From the NCBI RefSeq assembly GCF_000711195.1, contig NZ_JOMR01000001.1, positions 1,674,001 through 1,738,000 of the forward strand: a stretch of DNA of 64,000 nt, written 5' to 3'. The notes under the pieces are model-generated. The model did no database searches and was not told the DNA's origin. It worked only from the letters and a program-made list of their open reading frames with translations. Position 1 is the first letter of the stretch; each line of letters starts with the position of its first letter. Positions 9,999 through 18,578 of this stretch are shown one piece after another. The position numbers and the translations under genes are program-made. This stretch comes from Thiomicrospira pelophila DSM 1534 (GTDB taxonomy: Bacteria; Pseudomonadota; Gammaproteobacteria; Thiomicrospirales; Thiomicrospiraceae).

Positions 9999-10038
9999 AA
10001 AAAACCAGGCCTGGTGCTCGCACCTTGCCTGGTTTTTT
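9999..10038. terminator. Bidirectional terminator built on an iterated palindrome (copy 4 at 10004-10015)
   Basis: A perfect 12-bp stem pairs AAAAAACCAGGC (9999-10010) with GCCTGGTTTTTT (10027-10038). The 16-base loop itself contains GGTGC-TC-GCACC. The upstream arm is the left half of an ACCAGGCCTGGT copy (10004-10015), so two alternative hairpins compete. It lies between the convergent SH3-protein and dsbC genes and has an A run on one side and a T run on the other, so it can end transcription from both. Confidence 0.88.
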
Positions 10039-10106
10039 GTTCGTAAAATTTAATGCCACAACCAACCTCCTGGCTTTAAAAGGAGGTCGTCTAGCGGTAT
10101 TCGAGT

Positions 10107-10832
10107 CTACTTCAACAACGCTGGTATCAATTCTTCTGCTGGCACATAACCTGGCACCATATTACCATCTTCAAAAATAATGGTTGGGGTACCGTTAATA
10201 CCAAACAACTGGGCTTGTGACATATGGTCTTTTACCGGGTTATCACAGCTTTTGGTCTGCGGATTCGTGCCCTTCTTAGCATCATCTAAGCTTTTAGCGG
10301 GATCATCGGCACACCAGATCGATACCATTTTTTCATAGCTAGGCGTATCCACACCTGAGCGTGGGAAAGCTAAATAACGTACCGTAATGCCTTCTTTATT
10401 TAGCTCGGGTACATCTTTATGAAACTTCTTACAATAAGGGCAGTCAATATCGGTAAATACAGTAATGGTAGCTTTCGTATCACCTTTTGCCGGGAACTCA
10501 ATCATCGAATCCGTCGGAATGGCCTCTAGGGTTTGCTTACGTGCTTGATTTTTAGCCGATTCGGTTAAATTCTCGCGCGTAGCCAAATCAATTAAATTTC
10601 CGTTAAACAAAAACTTTGTATCCGCCGTCATGTAAATCACATTTGGGCCCACAATGACTTGATACAAACCTACAACCGGCGATTCGCTTATTTGTGCTGT
10701 TGGCGCGCTCGGAATAATTTCGTTAAGCTTCTTTTGAATCTTATCGGTGGTCTCGTCTGCGATGGCTATATTCATACTTAACGCACTGATCACCAGACCT
10801 GGTAGTGTTCGTTTCAAAACTGTTGTAAACAT
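10107..10832 (-). CDS. dsbC: Thiol:disulfide interchange protein DsbC
   Basis: 241-residue periplasmic disulfide isomerase. It has a signal peptide ending near IAIADE, an N-terminal dimerisation domain, and a thioredoxin domain with the active site DIDCPYCKKFH. The cis-Pro loop is GINGTPTIIFEDG. It isomerises wrong disulfides and would be kept reduced by DsbD (encoded at 44.3 kb). It follows xerD by 23 bp, the same order as in many gammaproteobacteria, with AGGAC 5 bases before the ATG. A near-copy of the iterated palindrome (CCAGACCTGG, 10793-10802) encodes LPGLV inside the signal peptide. Confidence 0.95.
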   Translation of the reverse strand: MFTTVLKRTLPGLVISALSMNIAIADETTDKIQKKLNEIIPSAPTAQISESPVVGLYQVIVGPNVIYMTADTKFLFNGNLIDLATRENLTESAKNQARKQTLEAIPTDSMIEFPAKGDTKATITVFTDIDCPYCKKFHKDVPELNKEGITVRYLAFPRSGVDTPSYEKMVSIWCADDPAKSLDDAKKGTNPQTKSCDNPVKDHMSQAQLFGINGTPTIIFEDGNMVPGYVPAEELIPALLK

Positions 10833-10855
10833 ACTTGTCCTATTCTTTAATAAAA

Positions 10856-11767
10856 TTAGCCGCGCGGATGATGTTGCTGATGTAAGGATTTTAAGCGCTC
10901 TTTCGCGACATGAGTATAAATTTGTGTAGTCGACAAATCACTATGCCCTAGCAACAACTGCACACTGCGTAAATCCGCTCCATGATTAATCAAATGCGTC
11001 GCAAATGCATGACGCAGACCATGAGGCGATAGTTTACCAGCGATGCCCGCGATTTGGGCAAGATTATGAATCCGGTGCCAGAGTGTCTGCCGTGTCATGG
11101 TACGCCCTAAACGCGATACAAACAAAGTATCAACCCATTTGTCACCCACCAGGCCTGGTCGTGCGCTTTTTAAATAACGCGCTAACCATTCACTCGCATA
11201 CTCACCCAATGGCACAATGCGTTCCTTGTTACCTTTACCTGTGACCATGACCAAACCCGCCGACAAATTTAACTGCGACAAAGGTAAGTTCACCACTTCC
11301 GATACACGCAAACCACTGGCATACATTAACTCTAAAATCGCACGATCTCGCAAACCCAAATCCGTGCTGGTATCCGGTGCATCTAACAAATCACTAATTT
11401 GTGATTCGCTTAACACACTTGGAATCGCCGCCGACGTATTTGGTGTTTTTAATAAATCACACGGATTAATTGACAACCAGGCCTGTTCAATCGCAAACCC
11501 ATACAAGCGTTTAAGCGATGACACCATACGAGCGATTGAACGATCCTGTCGACCGGCTTCTTGCAGGTAACGAATATAGCTCTGCAAATCATCCCGACTC
11601 ACCTGTTGCCAAGCCGCGGATTCCAGCTTGCCCAACCAACGTGCAAACTGGGTTAAATCGGTCCGATACGCCGCTTGTGTATTTGCACTCAAACCTTCAG
11701 ATAATAATAAATGTTCTAAAAATAACGCCAAAGCGTCTTCAAATTTTACGGCGTCCATAAACCTCAT
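10856..11767 (-). CDS. xerD: Site-specific tyrosine recombinase XerD
   Basis: 303 residues, normal for XerD. It has an N-terminal SAM-like core-binding domain (about 10-100) and a C-terminal catalytic domain with the RHRHY set: Arg in ASGLRVSEV, HGLRHAFATHL, then GHSDLSTTQIYTH with the catalytic tyrosine. It resolves chromosome dimers at dif with XerC during division. XerD rather than XerC because of the dsbC neighbour. A perfect iterated palindrome (11148-11159) encodes RPGLV, and a near copy (around 11477-11486, last base changed) encodes EQAWL. The ATG at 11758 is an alternative start. Confidence 0.93.
   Translation of the reverse strand: MRFMDAVKFEDALALFLEHLLLSEGLSANTQAAYRTDLTQFARWLGKLESAAWQQVSRDDLQSYIRYLQEAGRQDRSIARMVSSLKRLYGFAIEQAWLSINPCDLLKTPNTSAAIPSVLSESQISDLLDAPDTSTDLGLRDRAILELMYASGLRVSEVVNLPLSQLNLSAGLVMVTGKGNKERIVPLGEYASEWLARYLKSARPGLVGDKWVDTLFVSRLGRTMTRQTLWHRIHNLAQIAGIAGKLSPHGLRHAFATHLINHGADLRSVQLLLGHSDLSTTQIYTHVAKERLKSLHQQHHPRG
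11148..11159. repeat. Iterated palindrome ACCAGGCCTGGT, copy 5 (in xerD)
   Basis: Within xerD. On the coding strand it reads CCA GGC CTG GT, giving PGLV in SARPGLVGD. It lies in a linker before the WVDTLF strand, away from the catalytic residues. Confidence 0.97.
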
Positions 11768-11832
11768 TTCACTTTAGGCGTACAAATTAAACTTATTAAA
11801 CCATACTCTGCTAAGTCGCCAAAGCCAGATAT

Positions 11833-11857
11833 AAAAAACCCCGCCATGGCGGGGTTT
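11833..11857 (-). terminator. Rho-independent terminator of the RND efflux operon
   Basis: Stem AAACCCCGCC/GGCGGGGTTT with a 2-base centre. On the minus strand it is followed by a T run, and it stands about 20 bp after the pump gene stop. It also separates this operon from xerD. Confidence 0.85.
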
Positions 11858-11878
11858 ATAACAAGCTAATGGATTTAT

Positions 11879-14800
11879 TTATTTCGCTTGTAAATCTCTC
11901 GCGATTCTAGGTGAATCTTCCGGATCTGGGCTAGACGGATAATAGGTCTGCCAGATGAAATACATCAACGGAATCACTAATAAGGTCAACACAGTTGATG
12001 AAATCGTACCGAAGATCAACGCAATCGCCAGTCCACCAAATACCGGGTCGGTCGTTAGAATCAACGACGCCGTAATAATGGCTAAGGCCGTTAACAGAAT
12101 CGGACGGAAACGAACCTTACCGGCTTCAATCACCGATTCTCGCAAGCTCTTACCTTCACGACGATATTCCAAAATAAAGTCGATCAATAACAAGGAGTTA
12201 CGCACCACGATACCCGCCAAAGCAATGACCCCGATCATAGAAGTCGCCGTAAATGCTTGCCCCATTAACCAATGGCCTGGGAATACACCAATCATCGTCA
12301 ATGGAATCGCTCCCATGACAATTACCGGCACCATGAACGAGCGATAGTAGCCAACTAAAATCAGATAGATAAAGATCAACGCGACAATAAACGCCGAGCC
12401 CATATCTCGGAACACATCCAGCGTAAGACGCATTTCACCGCCCCACAACAAAGTGTAATCCGTCACATCTTTTGGTTGAGCTTCGACAAAGCCCAAGTTG
12501 GCCGTGGTAAAGCTCACGCCCGACTCTGGCAAGGTCACGCCGTCTAACATTTTATCCAGAGTTAATACGGCATAAACTGGGCTAGAGCGCAACAATTCGC
12601 CACCAACCATCACCATCGAATGTTGATCACGCCGCATGATTGGTTTATCCAATATGCGTTCATTAATTGTCGCGATAGACGACAACGGCACCGCTTCACC
12701 CGAGAAAGAATTCACGCGCAAGTTCAGCAACTGCTCTGGCACGGTACGCTCTTCACGCGGCAAACGTACCACAATATTGACCGGTTCACGCACATTATCC
12801 AAATGCATATAACCCAGCTCGTAACCATTAATATAGTCGCGCAACATCTTACTCACCACCGCAGGAGCGATGCCGAGTAAATTAGCCTTTTCGCGGTCAA
12901 TATTAATTTCGTAACTATGCACATCACCCGTCACCGAGTTATCGATATTGATCATGCCGTATATCTGCTCATACTTAGCGGTGATTTCATTTGCCGCCGT
13001 ACGTAACACGTCATAATCCGGACCATAAACTTCAGCTAAAATTTGTGAAGAGACCGGTGGCCCAGGCGGGGTTTCGTAAATTTTCACCTTCGCTTCTGGG
13101 AAATCTTGACGCACCATCGCAAATCGATCATGTAATAGTTGCGCAATTTCATGCGAACTTAAACTACGGTGATGCTTATCTTCTAAGTTCACTCTAATTT
13201 GAGCAAACTCACTACCCTGCTTAATCAAGTCGCCACGCACTAAGGCCGCGAAATCAATCGGAGCAGGCGCACCCAAATAAACCGTGTAATCGTTTACATA
13301 AGGCGTTTTAGATAAAATATCACCCACAAAACGTACCACCCGATCGGTCGCTTCTGTCGCGGTACCGGCTGGCATGTCCACCTGCACTAAGAACGTATTG
13401 GTGTTATCAAATGGCAACATTTTGACCTCAACCCCCGCCTTATGCAGCGGATTATTCATGCCATCATCTCGCATAAACTGCAACGCCGGTTGCAACATCG
13501 CGGCCATCAGGCTCACCAAGACCGCACCCAAGAAAATATTACGCTTGGTACGGCTTTCAATCATCGGCACAATGGTTTTGACATATAAACGTTGCATCCA
13601 ATCTTCTTTTTCGACGTGATGCGATTCCATACTTTCGCGGCGTTGCATCTCAGCAATAGCTTTTTTGCCCAACCAACGGTAAGAGGCATAAGGCACTAAA
13701 ATATAAGCAATCAACAAAGAAGCGATCATCGCAATCGGCACGTTAAACGGAATCGGAGCCATAAACGGCCCCATCATGCCAGTTACAAACATCATTGGGA
13801 TAAACGCCAAAATAACCGCTAAAGTCGCCACATTAGTTGGGTTACCAATTTCATTGGTGGCTTTAATCAAGAGTTGATCAAAGTTTTTTGGGTCAAAACC
13901 TTGATGGATATGCCGGTGAATATTTTCAATTACAACAATCGCGGCATCCACCAATAAACCCAACGACAGAATCAAGGCGAAGAGCGTAATGCGGTTCATG
14001 GTTTGGCCAAACAATAGCCCCACCACTAATACCACAAACAAAATTAGCGGCACGGTTAGGGTTACAATGCCCGCTTCGCGCCAACCCAAAAAGATCATTA
14101 AAATAATCACCACTGAGGCAATGGCGATACCCAAGTGTTCAATCAAAATATTCACAGCTTGATCGGCCATTTCGCCGTCATTGCGAGTCACGACAACTTC
14201 GACATCAGCCGGTAACATACTCACTTTTAATTCTTCGAGCTTTTCCAGTACCGCATTCGATACGGTTACCGCGTTGGTACCGGGTTTCTTAGCAACCGAC
14301 AAGGTCACGGCTGGGAATTCGCCGCGTTTGCTGGCGTGTGCCGCCATGCCATAGCCAATACGCGTATGCACCTCAGTCTCAAGCGGTCCATCTTCAATGC
14401 GTGCAATGTCACGCAAGAAAATCGGTTGGCCTTTATCCGCGCCAATAATAATATCGCCCACTTCCTGCGCATTCCCTAAATAACCATTCACGCGTACCGG
14501 ATGATGGCTATTGTTATTAACCAACGAACCTACTGGCAACGACACATTACTGCCCATCAACATATCGCTAATATCTTCCAGCGATAAACCAGTCATGGCA
14601 ATCTTTTGCGAATCCAACCAAACATTGACCGCTCGCTGCTGACCACCCATAACTTCGGTAAACGAAACACCCGGCACATTACGCAACTGTTCAATCAGTT
14701 TTAAACTGATATCGCGTAAATCAAACCCTCCCAAACGTTCCGATGTTAAAGCCAAGGTTAAAATCGGCACATCATCCACATTAATTGGTTTTATAATGGG

Positions 14801-15211
14801 ATCTTGGGTATCTGGCGGCATGCGATCCATATTTTGCATCACCTGGTTGTAAACCTTCACCAAGCTATCAACCTGGTTTTCACCCACTTCAAACTGCACC
14901 GTGACCACGCCAAAATCGCTAGTAGCATAACCATAGGTGTTTTCCACCCCCGGCAAGGCGTTCATAATGGTTTCAAGCGGTTTCACCACCATGTTGTTTA
15001 CTTCATCCGGAGTTGCACCCGCCTTCGGCACCATAATATTAGCGGCCGGCACCACAATTTGTGGATTGTATTCACGCGGCGTGACAAATAATGCCAACAT
15101 CCCGGCCAACAACACCGCAATCATAATCATCATGGTAATTTTGGAATGAATAAACATCTGCGCCAGCTTACCGGCCATGTTTAATTTAATCTCTTTATCC
15201 TCATGCGCCAT
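11879..15211 (-). CDS. RND efflux pump permease subunit
   Basis: 1110-residue inner-membrane proton-driven pump with the 12-segment RND layout: one segment, a large periplasmic loop, a block of segments, a second large loop (about 570-880), and a final block. The proton-relay segment 4 reads GLLVDAAIVVIENIHRH: the first Asp is kept, but the second Asp of AcrB (VDDAIV) is Ala, as in heavy-metal (HME) and several uncharacterised RND groups. The start overlaps nothing; the adaptor gene ends 3 bp upstream. The substrate cannot be told from sequence. It forms a three-gene tripartite pump operon with the two genes upstream. Confidence 0.92.
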   Translation of the reverse strand: MAHEDKEIKLNMAGKLAQMFIHSKITMMIMIAVLLAGMLALFVTPREYNPQIVVPAANIMVPKAGATPDEVNNMVVKPLETIMNALPGVENTYGYATSDFGVVTVQFEVGENQVDSLVKVYNQVMQNMDRMPPDTQDPIIKPINVDDVPILTLALTSERLGGFDLRDISLKLIEQLRNVPGVSFTEVMGGQQRAVNVWLDSQKIAMTGLSLEDISDMLMGSNVSLPVGSLVNNNSHHPVRVNGYLGNAQEVGDIIIGADKGQPIFLRDIARIEDGPLETEVHTRIGYGMAAHASKRGEFPAVTLSVAKKPGTNAVTVSNAVLEKLEELKVSMLPADVEVVVTRNDGEMADQAVNILIEHLGIAIASVVIILMIFLGWREAGIVTLTVPLILFVVLVVGLLFGQTMNRITLFALILSLGLLVDAAIVVIENIHRHIHQGFDPKNFDQLLIKATNEIGNPTNVATLAVILAFIPMMFVTGMMGPFMAPIPFNVPIAMIASLLIAYILVPYASYRWLGKKAIAEMQRRESMESHHVEKEDWMQRLYVKTIVPMIESRTKRNIFLGAVLVSLMAAMLQPALQFMRDDGMNNPLHKAGVEVKMLPFDNTNTFLVQVDMPAGTATEATDRVVRFVGDILSKTPYVNDYTVYLGAPAPIDFAALVRGDLIKQGSEFAQIRVNLEDKHHRSLSSHEIAQLLHDRFAMVRQDFPEAKVKIYETPPGPPVSSQILAEVYGPDYDVLRTAANEITAKYEQIYGMINIDNSVTGDVHSYEINIDREKANLLGIAPAVVSKMLRDYINGYELGYMHLDNVREPVNIVVRLPREERTVPEQLLNLRVNSFSGEAVPLSSIATINERILDKPIMRRDQHSMVMVGGELLRSSPVYAVLTLDKMLDGVTLPESGVSFTTANLGFVEAQPKDVTDYTLLWGGEMRLTLDVFRDMGSAFIVALIFIYLILVGYYRSFMVPVIVMGAIPLTMIGVFPGHWLMGQAFTATSMIGVIALAGIVVRNSLLLIDFILEYRREGKSLRESVIEAGKVRFRPILLTALAIITASLILTTDPVFGGLAIALIFGTISSTVLTLLVIPLMYFIWQTYYPSSPDPEDSPRIARDLQAK

Positions 15212-15214
15212 GGG

Positions 15215-16315
15215 TTAGGCTCCTGTTTCAGAATTCGAAGACGTTACGACCACTTGATCGCCATTTACCAAGGTTTGATTGTTTGAAGTCACAATCACTT
15301 CATCAATATCCAAACCAGCTTGCACTTCGTAATGCCCATTCTGCTCCATACCTATACGCACCATACGGAACTGCACATGATTATCATCATTGACCACAAA
15401 TACACCTTCAATCCCACTACGGTTCACCACCGCTTCTTTAGGGATCAACAGCGTTTGGCGCTCGCCGCGTTTAAATTCAATGCGTGCAAATGTACCGGAA
15501 TTGACGTTATTAACCACTGGCAAGCTTAACTTCAAGTTATGTCCACGCGTCTTTGGGTTGGCGGCTGAAACTAATGAATAAATTTCGGCTTCTAACGGCT
15601 CTTTCTGACCATCCACCATCACTAACGCGGTGTCACCCACTTGCAATTGTGCATACAAATCTTGTGATACTTCCGCCTGTACACTTAAGGACTTCAAGTT
15701 TTCAATAATGACTACAGGATTGCCCGGTGCCGCTAAATCGCCTGCTACCGCCATTTTTCTGACAACTACGCCATCAAACGGCGCCCGCACATTCGCATAA
15801 TTTAGTTGCGATTCAGCTTGTTCCAAACCGGCTTTGGCGGCCGCTAGGTTTTCTTGTGCCACACTGTATTGCAAACGAATCCCGTCAAACTGCTGACGCG
15901 ACACCGACTCTTCTTTATACAATTCTGAGAAACGCTCAAAATCGGCCTTCGCATTTTCTAACGCCGCTTGCGCCTGTAAAAATCCGGCACGTGCTTGCGA
16001 AATTTGGCTTTGAATGTCTTGCGGGTCAATGGAGAATAATAAATCACCGCGTTTCACGCTTTCGCCCACTTCCACTGGGATGCTGCGAATATACCCCATC
16101 AAACGTGAGGCAATACGCGCTTGCTGATCTGGCACCACAGAACCAGGAACGTGCGACACCATTGGCACCGTTCCCAAGCCCACTTTATGTGTCGTCACTT
16201 CATATTTGGCTACATCATAAGCCGCCTCATCTTTCGCATCATCCGACGAACAACCGCTTACACCTAAAAGCGCCGCGACAATACCGGCATTTATTAACAT
16301 CCACATCGGTTTCAT
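15215..16315 (-). CDS. RND efflux periplasmic adaptor (membrane fusion) lipoprotein
   Basis: 366 residues. The lipobox LGVSGC places the lipid-bearing Cys near residue 22, so the adaptor is anchored in the inner membrane. The order is beta-barrel and lipoyl half-motif (VPGSVVPDQQARIASRLMG), an alpha-helical hairpin (ISQARAGFLQAQAALENAKADF), the second lipoyl half (VRAPFDGVVVRKMAVAGDLA) and a membrane-proximal domain. It bridges the pump encoded 3 bp downstream and the TolC-like channel encoded upstream. Confidence 0.93.
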   Translation of the reverse strand: MKPMWMLINAGIVAALLGVSGCSSDDAKDEAAYDVAKYEVTTHKVGLGTVPMVSHVPGSVVPDQQARIASRLMGYIRSIPVEVGESVKRGDLLFSIDPQDIQSQISQARAGFLQAQAALENAKADFERFSELYKEESVSRQQFDGIRLQYSVAQENLAAAKAGLEQAESQLNYANVRAPFDGVVVRKMAVAGDLAAPGNPVVIIENLKSLSVQAEVSQDLYAQLQVGDTALVMVDGQKEPLEAEIYSLVSAANPKTRGHNLKLSLPVVNNVNSGTFARIEFKRGERQTLLIPKEAVVNRSGIEGVFVVNDDNHVQFRMVRIGMEQNGHYEVQAGLDIDEVIVTSNNQTLVNGDQVVVTSSNSETGA

Positions 16316-16335
16316 AATTTCTATCCTCTAATCGA

Positions 16336-17703
16336 TTACATTTGATCCAAGTGCATACGGCCTGTCGCCAATCGCAATTGCGCTTTTTGTATATTCTTCG
16401 CGTACTCGGCATTCGCCAATTCGGCGCGGGCTTTATCCAGCTGAGCTTGACTCGTCAAAACCTCTGTCATGGTCGATACCCCAGTTTCATAACGGCGTGC
16501 AATCAAACTTTGCGCTTCTGCTGCATAGTTAACCGCGGCTTTATTTGACTCCACTTTTTTCAACTCGTTTTGATACTGACGCCAAGACTTCAGCAAATTT
16601 AAACGCACCGCTTGTTCTTCCAAACGCAGCTGCGCTTCCTGACCTCTGGCCGCTGCATTGGCTTGATCCACCGCACGACCGGTCACACCAAAGTCGGTGA
16701 TTTTCCAAGACGCGACCGCCGCCACTGTATAAGAGCTGGCGTTAAAGCCAAGCTCGTTATCGTTCCAATCGTGACGCGCCATTAAATTAAAGCTTGGATA
16801 CAAATCGGCACGCGAGCCTTTCACGGCCGCATGGCTGGCTTTGACTTGTTGACGCATGGCTTGCAACTTAGGGTTCGAGTCCAACGCCATTTGCGTCATC
16901 TCATCCAAGCTCTCACTTGGCAAATCAATATTAACGCGACCAGCCACATCCAACGGCGCGTAGGTTTCCATACCCATTAACGACCGCAAACCGTCCAATG
17001 CCATTTGCTCGTGGTTTTTGGCTTGTTCTAGCATCAATTCAGCTTCGGCTTGGTGGGCTTGGGCGCTTAATAACTCCGAACGTAACACCACTCCTTGTTG
17101 TACTAAGTTACGCGTGGTTTTGACATAAGCATCCGCCGCTTTCAAGGCTTGTTCGGCCACTTGAATAAAAGCACGTGCGGCATGCACCCCCTCATAAGCT
17201 TCATACACATAATAGGTCAGCATTTGCTGAACCGCGACATCGCCTTTTTGCGCCGCTTCTAGCATCGCACCAGCTTGATTCTTGGCACTTGAAATTTTGC
17301 CACCATTCCAAATCGGCAATAGCATTTCAATGCGCGTATTAAAGTCGGTGTAACCGCCTGGTTTGTTCAAATCGTCTGGTACAGTATCTATTGAACCCGT
17401 AGGGGGTGCTTCAGCAAAACCAAAGTCGCGAAAACTTGCATCACGCTGCTGCAACTTCATGCCAAATACATTTAACGGGTTATTAGAGTTAGAAGCCGTA
17501 AAAGACAAATTAAACTGCGGCAAACGACTCAAGCCAGCCTGACTTAAAGCGGCTTGCGCCTGGTCAATTTGCGCATGACTTTGGTCACGCTGCGGGTTTT
17601 GAGACAGCGTGGTTTCCACGCTGGTTTGAAAGTCGATGGTTTGCGCCGTCACCAGGCCTGGTGATGCCACCGCAATAGCCAATGCCAAAATACGTAATTT
17701 CAT
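16336..17703 (-). CDS. TolC-family outer-membrane efflux channel
   Basis: 455 residues with a signal peptide (MKLRILALAIAVASPGLVTAQ) and two internally similar helical-barrel halves rich in Ala/Gln (for example DQAQAALSQAGLSRLPQFNLS and DLYPSFNLMARHDWN). It is the first gene of the pump operon and so the outer-membrane exit duct. An iterated palindrome (17651-17662) lies within the signal-peptide codons, encoding SPGLVT. Confidence 0.92.
   Translation of the reverse strand: MKLRILALAIAVASPGLVTAQTIDFQTSVETTLSQNPQRDQSHAQIDQAQAALSQAGLSRLPQFNLSFTASNSNNPLNVFGMKLQQRDASFRDFGFAEAPPTGSIDTVPDDLNKPGGYTDFNTRIEMLLPIWNGGKISSAKNQAGAMLEAAQKGDVAVQQMLTYYVYEAYEGVHAARAFIQVAEQALKAADAYVKTTRNLVQQGVVLRSELLSAQAHQAEAELMLEQAKNHEQMALDGLRSLMGMETYAPLDVAGRVNIDLPSESLDEMTQMALDSNPKLQAMRQQVKASHAAVKGSRADLYPSFNLMARHDWNDNELGFNASSYTVAAVASWKITDFGVTGRAVDQANAAARGQEAQLRLEEQAVRLNLLKSWRQYQNELKKVESNKAAVNYAAEAQSLIARRYETGVSTMTEVLTSQAQLDKARAELANAEYAKNIQKAQLRLATGRMHLDQM
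17651..17662. repeat. Iterated palindrome ACCAGGCCTGGT, copy 6 (in tolC-like gene)
   Basis: Coding-strand frame CCA GGC CTG GTG gives PGLV at the end of the signal peptide of the TolC-like protein, a place that tolerates many sequences. Confidence 0.97.
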
Positions 17704-17800
17704 CGTTGTTTTCCTTTAGAAAATGACTAACAAACTGATCAAAATTGGATAATTTAGCCAGAATATAGCTAGGTTTTTTTCTTTTCAAGCACATTAGAAT

Positions 17801-17820
17801 ATAAGAAATTCCTAATATTA
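17801..17820. repeat. AT-rich 20-mer, copy A
   Basis: ATAAGAAATTCCTAATATTA lies about 100 bp upstream of the TolC-like gene. A 19/20 match occurs at 19714-19733. Together they may mark a shared operator or a small dispersed repeat. Confidence 0.5.
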
Positions 17821-17875
17821 TATCGAACTTCATATATAAGTAAAACCTTATATACCAATAAAATTTACTAAAAGC

Positions 17876-18505
17876 TTACTCTATGGCGAGATTGACGACC
17901 TTTTTTAACCAGAGTAATTCGCCATGAAAGTAATGACTCGCGCCTTCACGCCAATACACATCTGGTCGATGATTTAAACCACGCATCCAATTAATCACCT
18001 TATGTGGCGGCACCACTTCGTCTTGGCCACCTTGCACCAAGTGCCAACGCAAGTTATCTGGTAAATTCAACTCGCCAAAATTATATAAGTTAACTGGCGG
18101 CGCAACCGTCATTAGGTGCTGTGCTTGTAAGCTTTTGGCCTGCATTAAACTTACATAACTGCCAAACGAGAAGCCCGCCAATGCTAAAGGCAAATCCCCA
18201 AACATACCTTGCGCCCAAGTCACTGCGGCGGCCAAATCGGCTTGTTCGCCCTCGCCATGATCGTATTCGCCTTCGCTACGCCCCACGCCCCGAAAGTTAA
18301 ACGCCAAAGTTTGCCAACCCATTTGTGCAAACGCACGTTCCATGGTGGTAACGACCTTATTATTCATGGTGCCATCATATAATGGATGCGGATGCGTCAG
18401 CACCACCAGGCCTGGTGGTCGCAAGCCCGGCTTAACCCGTCCTACTCGGCACTCAATTGACCCCGTCGGTCCTTCAATCAAAGTCGATTGCGTTTTTTGT
18501 AACAT
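17876..18505 (-). CDS. Alpha/beta hydrolase (COG2945 type)
   Basis: 209 residues, a single alpha/beta hydrolase domain. Features are the oxyanion strand LTHPHPLYDGTMNNKVV, the nucleophile elbow GFSFGS, the acid in GGQDEVV and the catalytic His in ASHYFHG. No signal peptide, so cytoplasmic. It is related to small predicted hydrolases of the dienelactone-hydrolase superfamily; the substrate is unknown. It is divergent from pdxB with about 70 bp between starts. An iterated palindrome (18405-18416) encodes PPGLVVL. Confidence 0.85.
   Translation of the reverse strand: MLQKTQSTLIEGPTGSIECRVGRVKPGLRPPGLVVLTHPHPLYDGTMNNKVVTTMERAFAQMGWQTLAFNFRGVGRSEGEYDHGEGEQADLAAAVTWAQGMFGDLPLALAGFSFGSYVSLMQAKSLQAQHLMTVAPPVNLYNFGELNLPDNLRWHLVQGGQDEVVPPHKVINWMRGLNHRPDVYWREGASHYFHGELLWLKKVVNLAIE
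18405..18416. repeat. Iterated palindrome ACCAGGCCTGGT, copy 7 (in hydrolase gene)
   Basis: The flanks extend the palindrome to 18 bp (ACCACCAGGCCTGGTGGT, 18402-18419). On the coding strand it encodes PGLV just before the first core beta strand. Confidence 0.97.
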
Positions 18506-18578
18506 GCGTTATCCTTCTTCAAACCCTTACCCAATGCGCACAACTCGGCGATGGGCGACCTATTTTATGGAGCTTAGT

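Noticed and set aside
13374-13619. Open frames on the plus strand across the RND operon (several of 60-150 codons)
   Set aside because: They are complementary-strand shadows of strongly conserved RND, adaptor and TolC-like genes.
18342-18578. Extended PdxB start
   Set aside because: It would overlap the divergent hydrolase gene and make PdxB 79 residues longer than the family; GGAG precedes 18579.
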